The notes under the pieces are model-generated. The model was not told the origin of the DNA and did no database searches. It was given only the letters and a program-made list of their open reading frames with translations. Below are positions 7,063 to 15,616 of a stretch of DNA of 29,240 nt, in pieces. Both the position numbers and the translations under genes were made by a program. The stretch is from the NCBI GenBank assembly GCA_900772235.1, contig CAAGQX010000115.1:1-29240 (forward strand), given 5' to 3'. The first letter of the stretch is position 1. The number at the start of each line of letters is the position of its first letter. Source of the stretch: Clostridia bacterium (GTDB lineage Bacteria > Bacillota > Clostridia > TANB77 > CAG-508).

Positions 7063-7091
7063 TTGATTTTGATTTTATAAACTAGTACAAT
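7063..7091 (+). promoter_or_regulatory. promoter for the CmpB-type membrane protein
   Basis: TTGATT 7063-7068, 17-nt spacer, TACAAT 7086-7091. Confidence 0.6.
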
Positions 7092-7143
7092 TTTATAAAG
7101 TAATAACGAAGAAGTATTAAATGTAACAAAAGGGAGAAAATAT

Positions 7144-7746
7144 ATGTTAAATAAAATATTAAATATAGGCATTGACTTTACAAATAAGAAAAAAATTGAA
7201 ATAGTTAGAGATATTTTTATATTTTTTATAGTGTATTGCATTATAGGCTGGATTTTTGAAGAGTTAGTATTTTTAGTAGAAGACCATATTTTATATAATA
7301 GAGGATTTCTATTTGGTCCTTGGCTTCCAATATATGGATTTGGAGGAATAATAATTACAGCATTATTTTTTAAAACTAAAAATAAGCCAGTAAAAATTGG
7401 AAAGATTAATATTAGACCATTGATTATATATTTTGAGGCTTGCATAATTGCAACAGCGGTGGAATTAATAGCCACATATATTATTGATTTTATTGGTGGA
7501 AATTTTAAAACACTTTGGGATTATAGCCAAAATTTTATGAATTTTCAAGGAAGAATTGCATTAATACCAGATGCAAAATTTGGAGTAATAGCATTGCTTG
7601 CAATATATGGCGTTCAGCCAATTCTTAAAAAAATTATAGAAACAAAAAAACAAAAGATGCTTAACATTTTCGTAATTGTTATTGCGATTTTATTTGCAAT
7701 AGATTTAATTTCTAGAATATGGTTGGGAAGTAATTTTGTAGGTTAA
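7144..7746 (+). CDS. putative ABC transporter permease, CmpB-like (PF06541 type)
   Basis: 200 residues; ATG 7144 follows GGGAGAAA. Four or five membrane helices (about 23-41, 63-80, 98-117, 144-160, 174-193). The family signature is clear: IIGWIFEE after the first helix, then NRGFLFGPWLPIYGFGG (about 55-71), then a conserved Glu within a helix (YFEACIIATAVELI). Proteins of this family are called 'putative ABC transporter type IV' although an ATPase partner is rarely encoded beside them, and none is here. Actual transport activity is unproven. It is monocistronic, with its own promoter and terminator. Confidence 0.8.
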   Translation: MLNKILNIGIDFTNKKKIEIVRDIFIFFIVYCIIGWIFEELVFLVEDHILYNRGFLFGPWLPIYGFGGIIITALFFKTKNKPVKIGKINIRPLIIYFEACIIATAVELIATYIIDFIGGNFKTLWDYSQNFMNFQGRIALIPDAKFGVIALLAIYGVQPILKKIIETKKQKMLNIFVIVIAILFAIDLISRIWLGSNFVG

Positions 7747-7752
7747 ATATAA

Positions 7753-7787
7753 AATAGCCATCTAAAATAAGGATGGTTATTTTTTTA
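7753..7787 (+). terminator. rho-independent terminator
   Basis: AATAGCCATC/GATGGTTATT (7753-7762, 7772-7781) followed by a T run. Confidence 0.9.
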
Positions 7788-7813
7788 TATATTCAACATA
7801 AAATAAAAATAAC

Positions 7814-7838
7814 TTTAATATACTTATGGTATATTAAA
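7814..7838 (+). promoter_or_regulatory. perfect inverted repeat upstream of feoAB (operator candidate)
   Basis: Arms TTTAATATAC (7814-7823) and GTATATTAAA (7829-7838) are perfectly complementary around a TTATG spacer, and a TATACT -10-like hexamer (7819-7824) lies inside. The position 17 nt before the feoA start suits an iron- or metal-responsive repressor of the Fur/DtxR kind; the regulator is inferred. No T tract follows. Confidence 0.6.
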
Positions 7839-7854
7839 AAGTTAGGAGGAAAAT

Positions 7855-8103
7855 TTGAAAAAAACGGGAGAAATATGCAAACTATCTGAGTTAGCAGTAG
7901 GACAAACAGCAAGAGTTATAGCATTAAATGAAACCAATAAAGAAATAAGAAGACATTTGTTAGATATGGGGCTTACTAGAAAAGTGGTAGTAACTATAAA
8001 AAAAGTGGCACCAATGGGAGACCCTATAGATATAAGCCTAAGAGATTATGAACTTTGCATATGTAAAGCCGATTTAAGTAAAATAGAAGTGGAGGTACTT
8101 TAG
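7855..8103 (+). CDS. feoA: ferrous iron transport protein A
   Basis: 82 residues from a TTG start at 7855, supported by TAGGAGGA 4 nt upstream; the next ATG lies too far inside. It forms a single SH3-like FeoA domain: the LSELAVGQTARVIAL strand, the RRHLLDMGLTR turn typical of the family, and APMGDPIDISLRDYELCI. FeoA is a small cytosolic partner thought to modulate FeoB, the Fe(II) importer. Its stop TAG is followed immediately by the feoB ATG, so translation is coupled. The perfect palindrome just upstream is the likely control site. Confidence 0.95.
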   Translation: MKKTGEICKLSELAVGQTARVIALNETNKEIRRHLLDMGLTRKVVVTIKKVAPMGDPIDISLRDYELCICKADLSKIEVEVL

Positions 8104-10218
8104 ATGAAAATTGCATTAGTAGGGAATCAAAACAGTGGAAAAACCACACTATTTAATGTATTAACAGGAATGAATGCAAAAATAGGAAACTGGCCAGGAG
8201 TTACAATAGAAAAAAAGACAGGGGTAATAAGAAATACAAGCTATGAAATAACTGATTTGCCAGGGATTTACTCCTTAAGTCCGTATAGTGTAGAGGAAGA
8301 TGTTTCTCGAAAATTTATTTTTGAAGAAGAACCAGAAGTTATTATAAATATTGTAGATAGCACTTCTTTAGAAAGAAGCCTATACTTAACTACTCAGCTT
8401 TTAGAACTAGACGCTAGAGTAATTGTTGCCCTAAATATGACAGATATATTAGAAAAAAAGGGAATTGAAATAGATATAAAAAAATTAGAGCAATTATTAC
8501 AAACTAGAGTCATTAAAATATCTGCATTAAAAGAAATTGGAATTGACGAGCTAATTAAAGAAATTGAAAAACATATCACTAAAAAAGACAAACAATATAT
8601 TTATGATGCAAGAATAGAAATGGGAATAACAAAAGTAGAAAATGTATTACCAAGCAAAATTCCTAATAAAAGATTTTTAGCGGTAAAACTACTAGAAGAA
8701 GACCAAAGGTTTAAAAATTTAGATACATATGAGGTAAAAAAAGTTATGGCACAACTTATAGAAAACTACGATACAGACCTAGAAGAAATAATTGCAACTC
8801 AAAGATATGATTTTATAGAAAGAGTAAAAAAACAAACAGTAAACAAAAAACAAGTAAAAGAAAATATATCAGATAAATTAGATAAAATCTTTTTAAGTAA
8901 ATGGCTAGCATTTCCAATATTTGTTGTAATAATGTTTTTAGTGTATTATTTATCGGTAGGAGTTGTTGGAAATTATACAGTAAATTTAATGGAAAAGATA
9001 ACTAGTAAGTTTAGTAACTTTATAGGTACAATTTTAGAAAGAAGCGGTAGTTATAAATGGGTAAATAGCTTAGTAACAGATGGTATAATTACAGGAGTTG
9101 GAGCTGTTTTAGGATTTGCACCACAATTAACTATTTTATTTATATGCATATCAATATTAGAAACAACTGGGTATATGTCTAGAATTGCATTACTTTTAGA
9201 TAATGCGTTTAGAAAAATTGGATTAAGCGGAAAAAGTTTAATACCATTTATTGTTGGCTCTGGATGTAGTGTTCCGGGAATTATGGGAACAAGAATAATA
9301 GAAAACCAAGATGAACGAGAACTAACAACAATACTTACACCATTTATACCTTGCAGCGCAAAGTTACCAATAATAGCACTATTTTCTGGTTATTTTTTTA
9401 AAGAAAAATCGGGACTAGCATCAGTTTCATTGTACTTTTTATCCATATTAATTATTATACTTAGTGCATTGATTTTAAAAAAAATAGTATTTAAAAATAC
9501 AAGTAGCACCTACATATCGGAACTGCCTGAGTACAAATTACCTAGCTTAAAGTATATTGCAAAAGATGTTTGGGATAAAGTTATAGCATTTATAAAAAGA
9601 GCAGGAAGCATTATATTAATTTGCTCAATAGTTATTTGGTTTTTATTATCATTTTCATTTAAATTGGAATATGGGGTTAATATTGAAAACAGTATTCTTG
9701 CAACAATAGGCAAAACAATATCTTGGGTATTTTACCCAATAATTGGTACAAACAGTTGGGGAACAACAGTGTCTGCAATACAAGGACTTGTAGCCAAAGA
9801 ACAAGTAATATCTTCAATGTCGGTAATTGCAGGATTTACACAAGAAGTGCAAGAAGGAAGTAAGATATTTGAAAAAACAGGTATATTTGGATTTTTTACA
9901 GGAGCATCTGCTTATGCATTTATGGTTTTTAACCTATTTAGTGCACCGTGTTTTGGAGCAATAGGAGCAATGAAAAGAGAATTAGGAGGAAACAAAAAGG
10001 TATTAAAAGCAGTAACATACCAAACCACTTTTGCGTGGATTTTAGCAAGTTTAATATACCAAATAGGAAATAGAATAGAAAAAGGAACGTTTAGTATTAT
10101 AAGCATATTAATAATAGCTTTAATAGTATTTGCAGTAGTAACAATATTTTTAAAAAAAGATAAAAATACAGAATGTAGAGGCTGCCCATATAGCAAAGAT
10201 TGCAGGAAAGGAGCATAA
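8104..10218 (+). CDS. feoB: ferrous iron transporter B
   Basis: 704 residues, the normal length. The N-terminal GTPase domain has G1 GNQNSGKTT (7-15), G3 DLPG (51-54), G4 NMTD (111-114) and G5 SALKE, followed by a helical linker and polytopic membrane Gate domains. The conserved pore signatures are VGSGCSVPGIMGTR and FIPCSAKLPI in the first Gate, and SWGTTVSAIQGLVAKEQV in the second. It imports Fe(II) across the inner membrane under GTPase control. The tail after the last helix ends CRGCPYSKDC, a short cysteine cluster recalling the separate FeoB-associated Cys-rich proteins of other Firmicutes, here apparently fused. It is in an operon with feoA. Confidence 0.97.
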   Translation: MKIALVGNQNSGKTTLFNVLTGMNAKIGNWPGVTIEKKTGVIRNTSYEITDLPGIYSLSPYSVEEDVSRKFIFEEEPEVIINIVDSTSLERSLYLTTQLLELDARVIVALNMTDILEKKGIEIDIKKLEQLLQTRVIKISALKEIGIDELIKEIEKHITKKDKQYIYDARIEMGITKVENVLPSKIPNKRFLAVKLLEEDQRFKNLDTYEVKKVMAQLIENYDTDLEEIIATQRYDFIERVKKQTVNKKQVKENISDKLDKIFLSKWLAFPIFVVIMFLVYYLSVGVVGNYTVNLMEKITSKFSNFIGTILERSGSYKWVNSLVTDGIITGVGAVLGFAPQLTILFICISILETTGYMSRIALLLDNAFRKIGLSGKSLIPFIVGSGCSVPGIMGTRIIENQDERELTTILTPFIPCSAKLPIIALFSGYFFKEKSGLASVSLYFLSILIIILSALILKKIVFKNTSSTYISELPEYKLPSLKYIAKDVWDKVIAFIKRAGSIILICSIVIWFLLSFSFKLEYGVNIENSILATIGKTISWVFYPIIGTNSWGTTVSAIQGLVAKEQVISSMSVIAGFTQEVQEGSKIFEKTGIFGFFTGASAYAFMVFNLFSAPCFGAIGAMKRELGGNKKVLKAVTYQTTFAWILASLIYQIGNRIEKGTFSIISILIIALIVFAVVTIFLKKDKNTECRGCPYSKDCRKGA

Positions 10219-10260
10219 TTACGACAAAAAATAAATAAAATATTTTTTTTAGAAAAAAGC

Positions 10261-10308
10261 TATACAAAAGTAAAAATTACCCTTATAATGTGAGTATATT
10301 ATAAGGGT
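10261..10308 (+). promoter_or_regulatory. hydrogenase-operon promoter with overlapping palindrome
   Basis: TATACA 10261-10266, 17-nt spacer, TATAAT 10284-10289. A perfect 11-bp inverted repeat, ACCCTTATAAT (10279-10289)/ATTATAAGGGT (10298-10308), covers the -10, so a repressor could occlude it. With no T tract after it, an operator is more likely than a feoB terminator, though the hairpin could do both. Confidence 0.55.
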
Positions 10309-10366
10309 TCTAAATATTGTGCTCAATAAATATAAATAATAGGACTTGGAAAAAGGGAGGAATATT

Positions 10367-10858
10367 ATGAGTAATAAGTGCAAGTGTGGGAACGACGGTA
10401 AAGATGAGAAAATTGAAAAAATATTATCAAAATACGAAAAAGACAAAAGTAATTTAATTCAAATTCTAAATGAAGTACAAGAAACATATGGGTATATTCC
10501 AGAAGATGTACAACTTGAAATTTCTAAATATTTAGGAATAGAAATGGCAGAAATTTATGGAGTAATTACGTTTTATGCAAGATTTACCCTAAAACCAAAG
10601 GGAAAATATAATATAGCGGTATGTTTAGGAACTGCTTGTTTTGTAAAAGGTTCTGAAAAAGTATTAGATAGAGTAAAACAAAAATTGGGAATAGATGTTG
10701 GGCAAACAACAAAAGATGGAAAATTTTCAATAGAAGCAACAAGATGTATAGGAGCTTGCGGTTTGGCACCAGTATTTACAGTAAATGATGAAGTTTATGG
10801 AAAGGCTACACCAGAATTAGTGGATAAAGTAATAGATGAATATATGAGTAAAGAATAA
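10367..10858 (+). CDS. hydC: NADH-dependent [FeFe]-hydrogenase, NuoE-like subunit
   Basis: 163 residues; ATG 10367 follows GGGAGG, whereas a TTG at 10346 lies before that ribosome site. A four-helix N-terminal segment (ILNEVQETYGYIPEDV) leads into a thioredoxin-like [2Fe-2S] domain with ligands in CLGTAC (about 86-91) and CIGACG (about 127-131), as in NuoE, HydC and HndA. It passes electrons between the NuoF-like subunit and the hydrogenase. First gene of hydC-hydB-hydA, 12 nt before hydB. An N-terminal CKCG motif adds two further cysteines of unknown use. Confidence 0.93.
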   Translation: MSNKCKCGNDGKDEKIEKILSKYEKDKSNLIQILNEVQETYGYIPEDVQLEISKYLGIEMAEIYGVITFYARFTLKPKGKYNIAVCLGTACFVKGSEKVLDRVKQKLGIDVGQTTKDGKFSIEATRCIGACGLAPVFTVNDEVYGKATPELVDKVIDEYMSKE

Positions 10859-10870
10859 TAGGAGGTAAGA

Positions 10871-12727
10871 ATGAAGACCTTAGAAGAAATAAGAAAAATA
10901 AGAGAAGAAAAAAGAAAAGAATTAGACTTAAGAGTTAACCTGGCTGCAAATACAGTAGAAAAACACATTTTAGTTTGCCACGGTACTGGATGTACATCTT
11001 CAAAATCACCTAAAATTATAGAAAACTTTAGAAAAATATTAAAAGAGAAAAATATTGAGAATGTAAAAGTTATTCAAACTGGATGTTTTGGACTTTGTGC
11101 AAAAGGTCCAATAGTAATTATAAGACCAGAGGATGTTTTTTATGCAATGGTTAAACCAGAAGATTGTGAAGAGATAGTAAATACACATATAATAGAAGGA
11201 AAATTAGTAGAAAGACTTCTTTGCAAAGACATTGCAGAAAAAGCAGTACAAAGATTAGATGAACTTAATTTTTATAAAAAGCAAAAAAGAATAGCATTAA
11301 AAAACTGTGGAATTATAGACCCAGAAAATATAGACGAATATATAGCATTTGATGGATATAAAGCATTAGAAAAATGCCTTTTAGAAATGACTCCAGAAGA
11401 AGTAATAGAAGAAGTTTCAAACTCTGGATTAAGAGGAAGAGGAGGAGCAGGATTCCCAACAGGTAAAAAGTGGAGCTTTGCCAGAATGGCAGAAGGAAAG
11501 CAAAAATATGTTGTTTGTAATGCAGATGAAGGAGATCCAGGGGCATTTATGGATAGAAGCATATTAGAAGGTGATCCTCATTCAGTAGTGGAAGCTATGA
11601 TAATAGCAGGATATGCAATAGGAGCAAACAAAGGATACATATATGTAAGAGCAGAATATCCAATAGCAGTTCACAGATTCCAAATAGCAATAGACCAAGC
11701 AAGGAAATATGGAATTTTAGGCAAGAATATATTTGGAACAGATTTTGAGTTCAATTTAGAAATAAGACTTGGTGCAGGTGCATTTGTATGTGGAGAAGAA
11801 ACAGCACTATTGGAATCTATAGAGGGAAAAGCAGGAAGGCCAAGATTAAAACCGCCATTTCCTGCAAACTGTGGTTTATGGCAAAAACCAACATTAATAA
11901 ACAATGTAGAAACATATGCTAATATAACTAAAATAATACTAAATGGAGCAAAATGGTATAGTTCAATAGGAACAGAAAAATCAAAAGGAACTAAAGTATT
12001 TGCACTAGGAGGAAATGTTGTAAATGTTGGCTTAGTTGAAGTGCCAATGGGAACCACTTTAAGGGAAATAGTTTTCGATATTGGTGGAGGAATTCCAGGA
12101 GGACACGAATTTAAAGCTGCACAAACAGGAGGACCATCTGGTGGATGTATTCCTGCAGAACACTTAGATACGCCAATTGATTATGAATCTTTAGCACAAA
12201 TAGGTTCAATGATGGGGTCTGGTGGATTAATTGTAATGGATAATACAAAATGTATGGTAAACCTTGCTAAATTCTATTTAGGCTTTACAGTAGATGAAAG
12301 CTGTGGAAAATGTACACCTTGTAGAATTGGAACAAAAAGAATGTTAGAAATTTTAGAAAAAATTACAGAAGGAAATGGAGAAACAGAAGATTTAGAAAAG
12401 CTGGAAAGACTTGCAAAAACAATACAAAAAGCTTCTGTGTGTGGATTAGGGCAAACAGCACCAAACCCAGTACTTAGTACAATGAAATATTTTAGGGATG
12501 AATACATAGTACATATAAGAGATAAAAAGTGCCCTGCAAAAGAGTGTAAAGCATTAGCTAGCCTTGCAATAAATCCAGATAAATGTAAAAAATGCGGTTT
12601 GTGCGCAAGAAACTGCCCAGTAGGAGCAATTTCAGGAGATAGAGAAAAAGGTTATAAAATAGATGAAGATAAATGCATTAAATGTGGTGCTTGCCAAAGA
12701 AATTGCCACTTCTCTGCAATAGAGTAA
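10871..12727 (+). CDS. hydB: NADH-dependent [FeFe]-hydrogenase, NuoF-like flavoprotein subunit
   Basis: 618 residues; ATG 10871 after TAGGAGGTAAG. Order: thioredoxin-like [2Fe-2S] domain (about 30-115; CHGTGC and CFGLC); NuoF core with the FMN/NADH site GLRGRGGAGFPTGKKW (about 188-203) and CNADEGDPGAFMDR; SLBB domain; [4Fe-4S] motif SCGKCTPCRIG (about 477-487) with its fourth Cys in VCGLGQ; and a C-terminal two-[4Fe-4S] ferredoxin (CKKCGLCARNCP and CIKCGACQRNC). This layout is that of HydB in trimeric, often electron-bifurcating hydrogenases, coupling NADH and reduced ferredoxin oxidation to hydrogen release, or the reverse. Bifurcation itself is inferred from family membership. Confidence 0.95.
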   Translation: MKTLEEIRKIREEKRKELDLRVNLAANTVEKHILVCHGTGCTSSKSPKIIENFRKILKEKNIENVKVIQTGCFGLCAKGPIVIIRPEDVFYAMVKPEDCEEIVNTHIIEGKLVERLLCKDIAEKAVQRLDELNFYKKQKRIALKNCGIIDPENIDEYIAFDGYKALEKCLLEMTPEEVIEEVSNSGLRGRGGAGFPTGKKWSFARMAEGKQKYVVCNADEGDPGAFMDRSILEGDPHSVVEAMIIAGYAIGANKGYIYVRAEYPIAVHRFQIAIDQARKYGILGKNIFGTDFEFNLEIRLGAGAFVCGEETALLESIEGKAGRPRLKPPFPANCGLWQKPTLINNVETYANITKIILNGAKWYSSIGTEKSKGTKVFALGGNVVNVGLVEVPMGTTLREIVFDIGGGIPGGHEFKAAQTGGPSGGCIPAEHLDTPIDYESLAQIGSMMGSGGLIVMDNTKCMVNLAKFYLGFTVDESCGKCTPCRIGTKRMLEILEKITEGNGETEDLEKLERLAKTIQKASVCGLGQTAPNPVLSTMKYFRDEYIVHIRDKKCPAKECKALASLAINPDKCKKCGLCARNCPVGAISGDREKGYKIDEDKCIKCGACQRNCHFSAIE

Positions 12728-12757
12728 TATAAAAATAAACCGAAAGGAGAAATTAAT

Positions 12758-14507
12758 ATGTCTGAAATGGTTAATCTTATAATAGATGGAATAAATGTAG
12801 AAGTGCCAAAAGGTACAACAATACTTCAAGCAGCAAGAAAAGCAAATATAGATATACCAACATTATGCTATTTAAAAGAAATAAATGAAATAGGAGATTG
12901 CAGAATATGCATAGTAGAAGTTGAGCGGAAGAAGAGGTTTTGCAACATCGTGCATTCAAAAAGTAGAAGAAGGAATGGTAGTACATACACATTCAAAACA
13001 AATTATGGAAGCAAGAAAAGTAATATTAGATTTAATACTATCTAATCATCAAAGAGATTGTTTAACTTGCACAAGAAATGGAAATTGTGAGTTGCAAACG
13101 CTAGCAATGAAATTCAATGTAATGAATGTAGAATATGAAGGAGAAAAATCAGTTCATAAAATAGATGATTTATCACCTTCAATTGTAAGAGATTTTAACA
13201 AATGTATACTTTGCAGAAGATGTATATCAACTTGCAAAAAAGTACAAGAAATAGGAGCAATAGATTGTATAAATAGAGGGTTTAACTCTTGTGTTTCAAC
13301 AGTTGGAAACCGCAGCTTAAATGATGTTAACTGTACATTTTGTGGGCAATGTATTGAGGCTTGCCCCGTTGGTGCACTTCGTGAAAAAGACAGCACAGAC
13401 TTGGTATGGGAAAAATTAAAAGATGAAGATACAATAGTTATAGTACAAACAGCACCTGCTGTAAGGGTAGCATTAGGCGAAGAGTTCGGAATGAAAATAG
13501 GAACAAATGTAAAAGGAAAAATGATAACAGCTTTGCAAAAGATTGGATTTGATAAAGTATTCGATACAAATACAGGAGCTGATGTTACAATTGTAGAAGA
13601 GGCAAATGAGTTTGTAGAAAGAATGCAAAAAGGTGAAACTTTGCCAATGATTACATCGTGTAGCCCGGGTTGGGTAAGATTTATAGAAATGAACTACCCA
13701 GAACTATTAGAACACTTATCTTCTTGTAAATCTCCACACGAGATGTTTGGAACATTGATTAAAACATACTATGCAGAAAAAGAAAAAATAGATCCTAAAA
13801 AAATATTTGTTGTTTCTGTTATGCCTTGCGTTGCTAAAAAATTTGAAAGAGCGAGAGAAGAAATGAAAAATAACGAATTGGATAATGTAGATGCAGTAAT
13901 TACAACAAGAGAATTGGCTAGAATGATAAAACAAGCTAATATAGATTTTGCAAATTTGGAAGATTCGGAATTTGACTCTCCAATGGGAGATGCAACAGGA
14001 GCTGCTGCAATATTTGGAACAACGGGAGGCGTGATGGAAGCTGCCCTAAGAACAGCATATGAAACAATAACAGGAGAAGAACTAAAAAATCTGGATTTTG
14101 AAGCAGTAAGAGGAGAAAAAGGAATAAAAAAAGCAACTGTTTCAATTGCAGGAAAAGATATAAAAGTTGTAGTAGCAAATGGACTTGCAAATGCAAGAAA
14201 AATATTAGATGAAATAAAAGCAGGAAAAGCAGACTATCAATTTGTAGAAATAATGGCTTGCCCAGGAGGATGCATAATGGGTGGAGGACAGCCGATAGTT
14301 GACTCTAAAAAAAGATTAGACTATGATGTAAGAAAATTAAGAGCAGAAGCATTATACAATATAGATAAAGAAAGCAAAATAAGAAAATCTCACGAAAACC
14401 CAGTAGTTCTAAAAATGTATAAAGATTATTTAGGCGATGTTGGAGGACACAGGGCTCACGAATTGTTACATACACACTATACGAAAAGAGAGAAATATAA
14501 ATTGTAA
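12758..14507 (+). CDS. hydA: [FeFe]-hydrogenase catalytic subunit, read through a +1 frameshift at CGG
   Basis: Joined 12758-12925 and 12927-14507, skipping C12926: 582 residues, a normal length. ATG 12758 follows AAAGGAG. Order: [2Fe-2S] domain with Cys37, 48, 51 and, after the shift, Cys65; His-ligated [4Fe-4S] site His97/Cys101/104/110; two [4Fe-4S] clusters (149-159, 192-202); H-cluster domain with L1 TSCSPGW (Cys301), L2 MPCVAKKFE (Cys357) and L3 MACPGGCIMGGGQP (Cys501/505). The break splits the [2Fe-2S] ligands 3+1. Skipping C gives VEVE-G, matching the VEVEG I recall at this point of the Clostridium pasteurianum enzyme. The second Cys of the usual TSCCPxW is Ser. The last codons (YKL, stop) overlap a repeat element. 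The rest of the gene is intact and conserved, arguing against decay. Confidence 0.93.
12923..12929 (+). other. +1 recoding site in hydA (GAG C GGA)
   Basis: Zero-frame GAG CGG A. Homology requires skipping C12926 and reading GGA as Gly57. There is no homopolymer and no nearby Shine-Dalgarno-like stimulator. Confidence 0.85.
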
Positions 14508-14826
14508 TTTGTGTGAGCATTTATATACAAATTGAAAATGTAGGGGCGATTTTAATCGCCCGCAAATACAAAAACACATTATTAAATTTGTAGGGGCGGG
14601 TTCCAAACCCGCCCGGATATGAACCATTGATAAATATTATTTCATAATTGAACAAAAATAATTGTCGTCATATTTTGATTCGGGCGATTAAAATCGCCCC
14701 TACATTTTTTTGCATTTTTCAATATACAAAAATGTTTTTATGCGGACGGGTTTAGAACCCGTCCCTACATCGTAAAAATGTATTATTAATTTATAATGCA
14801 TTTTTCACACAAATTACAATTTATAT
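14495..14826. repeat. 332-bp composite inverted-repeat element made of GC-rich palindromes
   Basis: This fills the only stretch over 300 nt without a gene (14508-14912). The ends are a perfect 22-bp inverted repeat (14495-14516 and 14805-14826; core AAATTGTAATTTGTGTGA). Inside are four hairpins, two in each orientation: GGGCGATT/AATCGCCC (14544-14561), GGGCGGGTT/AACCCGCCC (about 14594-14614), CGGGCGATT/AATCGCCC (about 14681-14699) and GGACGGGTT/AACCCGTCC (about 14743-14764), each flanked by GTAGGG or CCCTAC. The last unit (14728-14770) nearly matches 29196-29240. There is no reading frame, so it would be non-autonomous. The left end supplies the hydA stop codon. A separate short inverted repeat (AATGAATA/TATTCATT) precedes thiN at about 14859-14898. 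Confidence 0.85.
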
Positions 14827-14912
14827 GTGGGATATTGTATATAAAATTTCAATAAAGAATGAATAATTAATGAAAATTTTATTATTCACTATTCATTAAA
14901 ACGGGAGGAAAT

Positions 14913-15554
14913 ATGAGCACATTAATAGTTACAGGAGGAAACATAAACACAGAGTTTTTAAAGGAAACTCTAGAAAAAACTGAATTTGAAACAATAATTG
15001 CAGCAGATAAAGGATTAGAAGCACTAAATAAAATAAATGTAATGCCCAATTATATAATAGGAGATTTCGATTCTGTAAATAAAACCACATTAAACCAATA
15101 TAAAGATAAAAATATAGAAATTACATATTTAAAACCAGAAAAAGATTTTACAGACACTCATATGGCAATAAAATTAGCAATAGAAAAAAGAGCAAAACAT
15201 ATAACAATTATTGGTGCAACAGGAACAAGAATGGACCATACTCTTGCTAATATTCATATTCTAAATGAAACTTTGCAAAATAATGTCCCTACTGAAATAA
15301 TCAATGAAAATAATAGAATTATGCTAATAAATAGAAAAGCAAAATTAATAAAAAATACAAATTATAAATATGTTTCAATAATTCCTTTAACAACCAAGAT
15401 AACAGGAGTAACTTTAAAGGGGTTTAAGTACAATATTGAAAATACAACAATAAATTTAGGTGAAAGTATAGGTGTAAGTAATGAACAAATAGAGCAAGAG
15501 GCACTAATAGAAATCAAAGAAGGAATTGCTATATTAATTTATTCAAAAGACTAA
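14913..15554 (+). CDS. thiN: thiamine pyrophosphokinase
   Basis: 213 residues; ATG 14913 follows ACGGGAGG. It transfers pyrophosphate from ATP to thiamine, giving the cofactor thiamine diphosphate in one step. Family motifs in order: AADKGL (about 31-36), IGDFDS (about 49-54), the acidic KDFTDTH (about 76-82) that binds magnesium-ATP, GATGTRMDHTLAN (about 99-111), and the C-terminal thiamine-binding domain with GVSNE (about 187-191). Length is normal. Many Firmicutes carry it behind rsgA-rpe; here it follows a repeat element instead, and a sporulation gene lies downstream. Confidence 0.95.
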   Translation: MSTLIVTGGNINTEFLKETLEKTEFETIIAADKGLEALNKINVMPNYIIGDFDSVNKTTLNQYKDKNIEITYLKPEKDFTDTHMAIKLAIEKRAKHITIIGATGTRMDHTLANIHILNETLQNNVPTEIINENNRIMLINRKAKLIKNTNYKYVSIIPLTTKITGVTLKGFKYNIENTTINLGESIGVSNEQIEQEALIEIKEGIAILIYSKD

Positions 15555-15562
15555 AAAAACTT

Positions 15563-15591
15563 CACTTATGTCTACATAAACTCATATTATA
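15563..15591 (+). promoter_or_regulatory. sigma-K-like promoter before spoVFB
   Basis: CATATTATA (15583-15591) matches the sigma-K -10 pattern CATAnnnTA, and CAC (15563-15565) lies 17 nt upstream as a minimal -35. In Bacillus subtilis, spoVF is sigma-K-dependent in the mother cell. Short motifs, so tentative. Confidence 0.4.
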
Positions 15592-15616
15592 TAGATATAG
15601 AGGGGGAGATTTTTTT

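Noticed and set aside
12758..14507. hydA as a pseudogene or simple sequencing error
   Set aside because: The same single extra C before GGA occurs at three other loci, none in a homopolymer, and CGG is otherwise absent from coding sequence. The remainder of each gene is intact, so a shared recoding rule explains the data better. Raw reads would still be decisive.
14538..14775. CRISPR-like array of repeated GC-rich units
   Set aside because: Units are palindromic, occur in both orientations, vary in sequence and are not evenly spaced; no cas genes are nearby.
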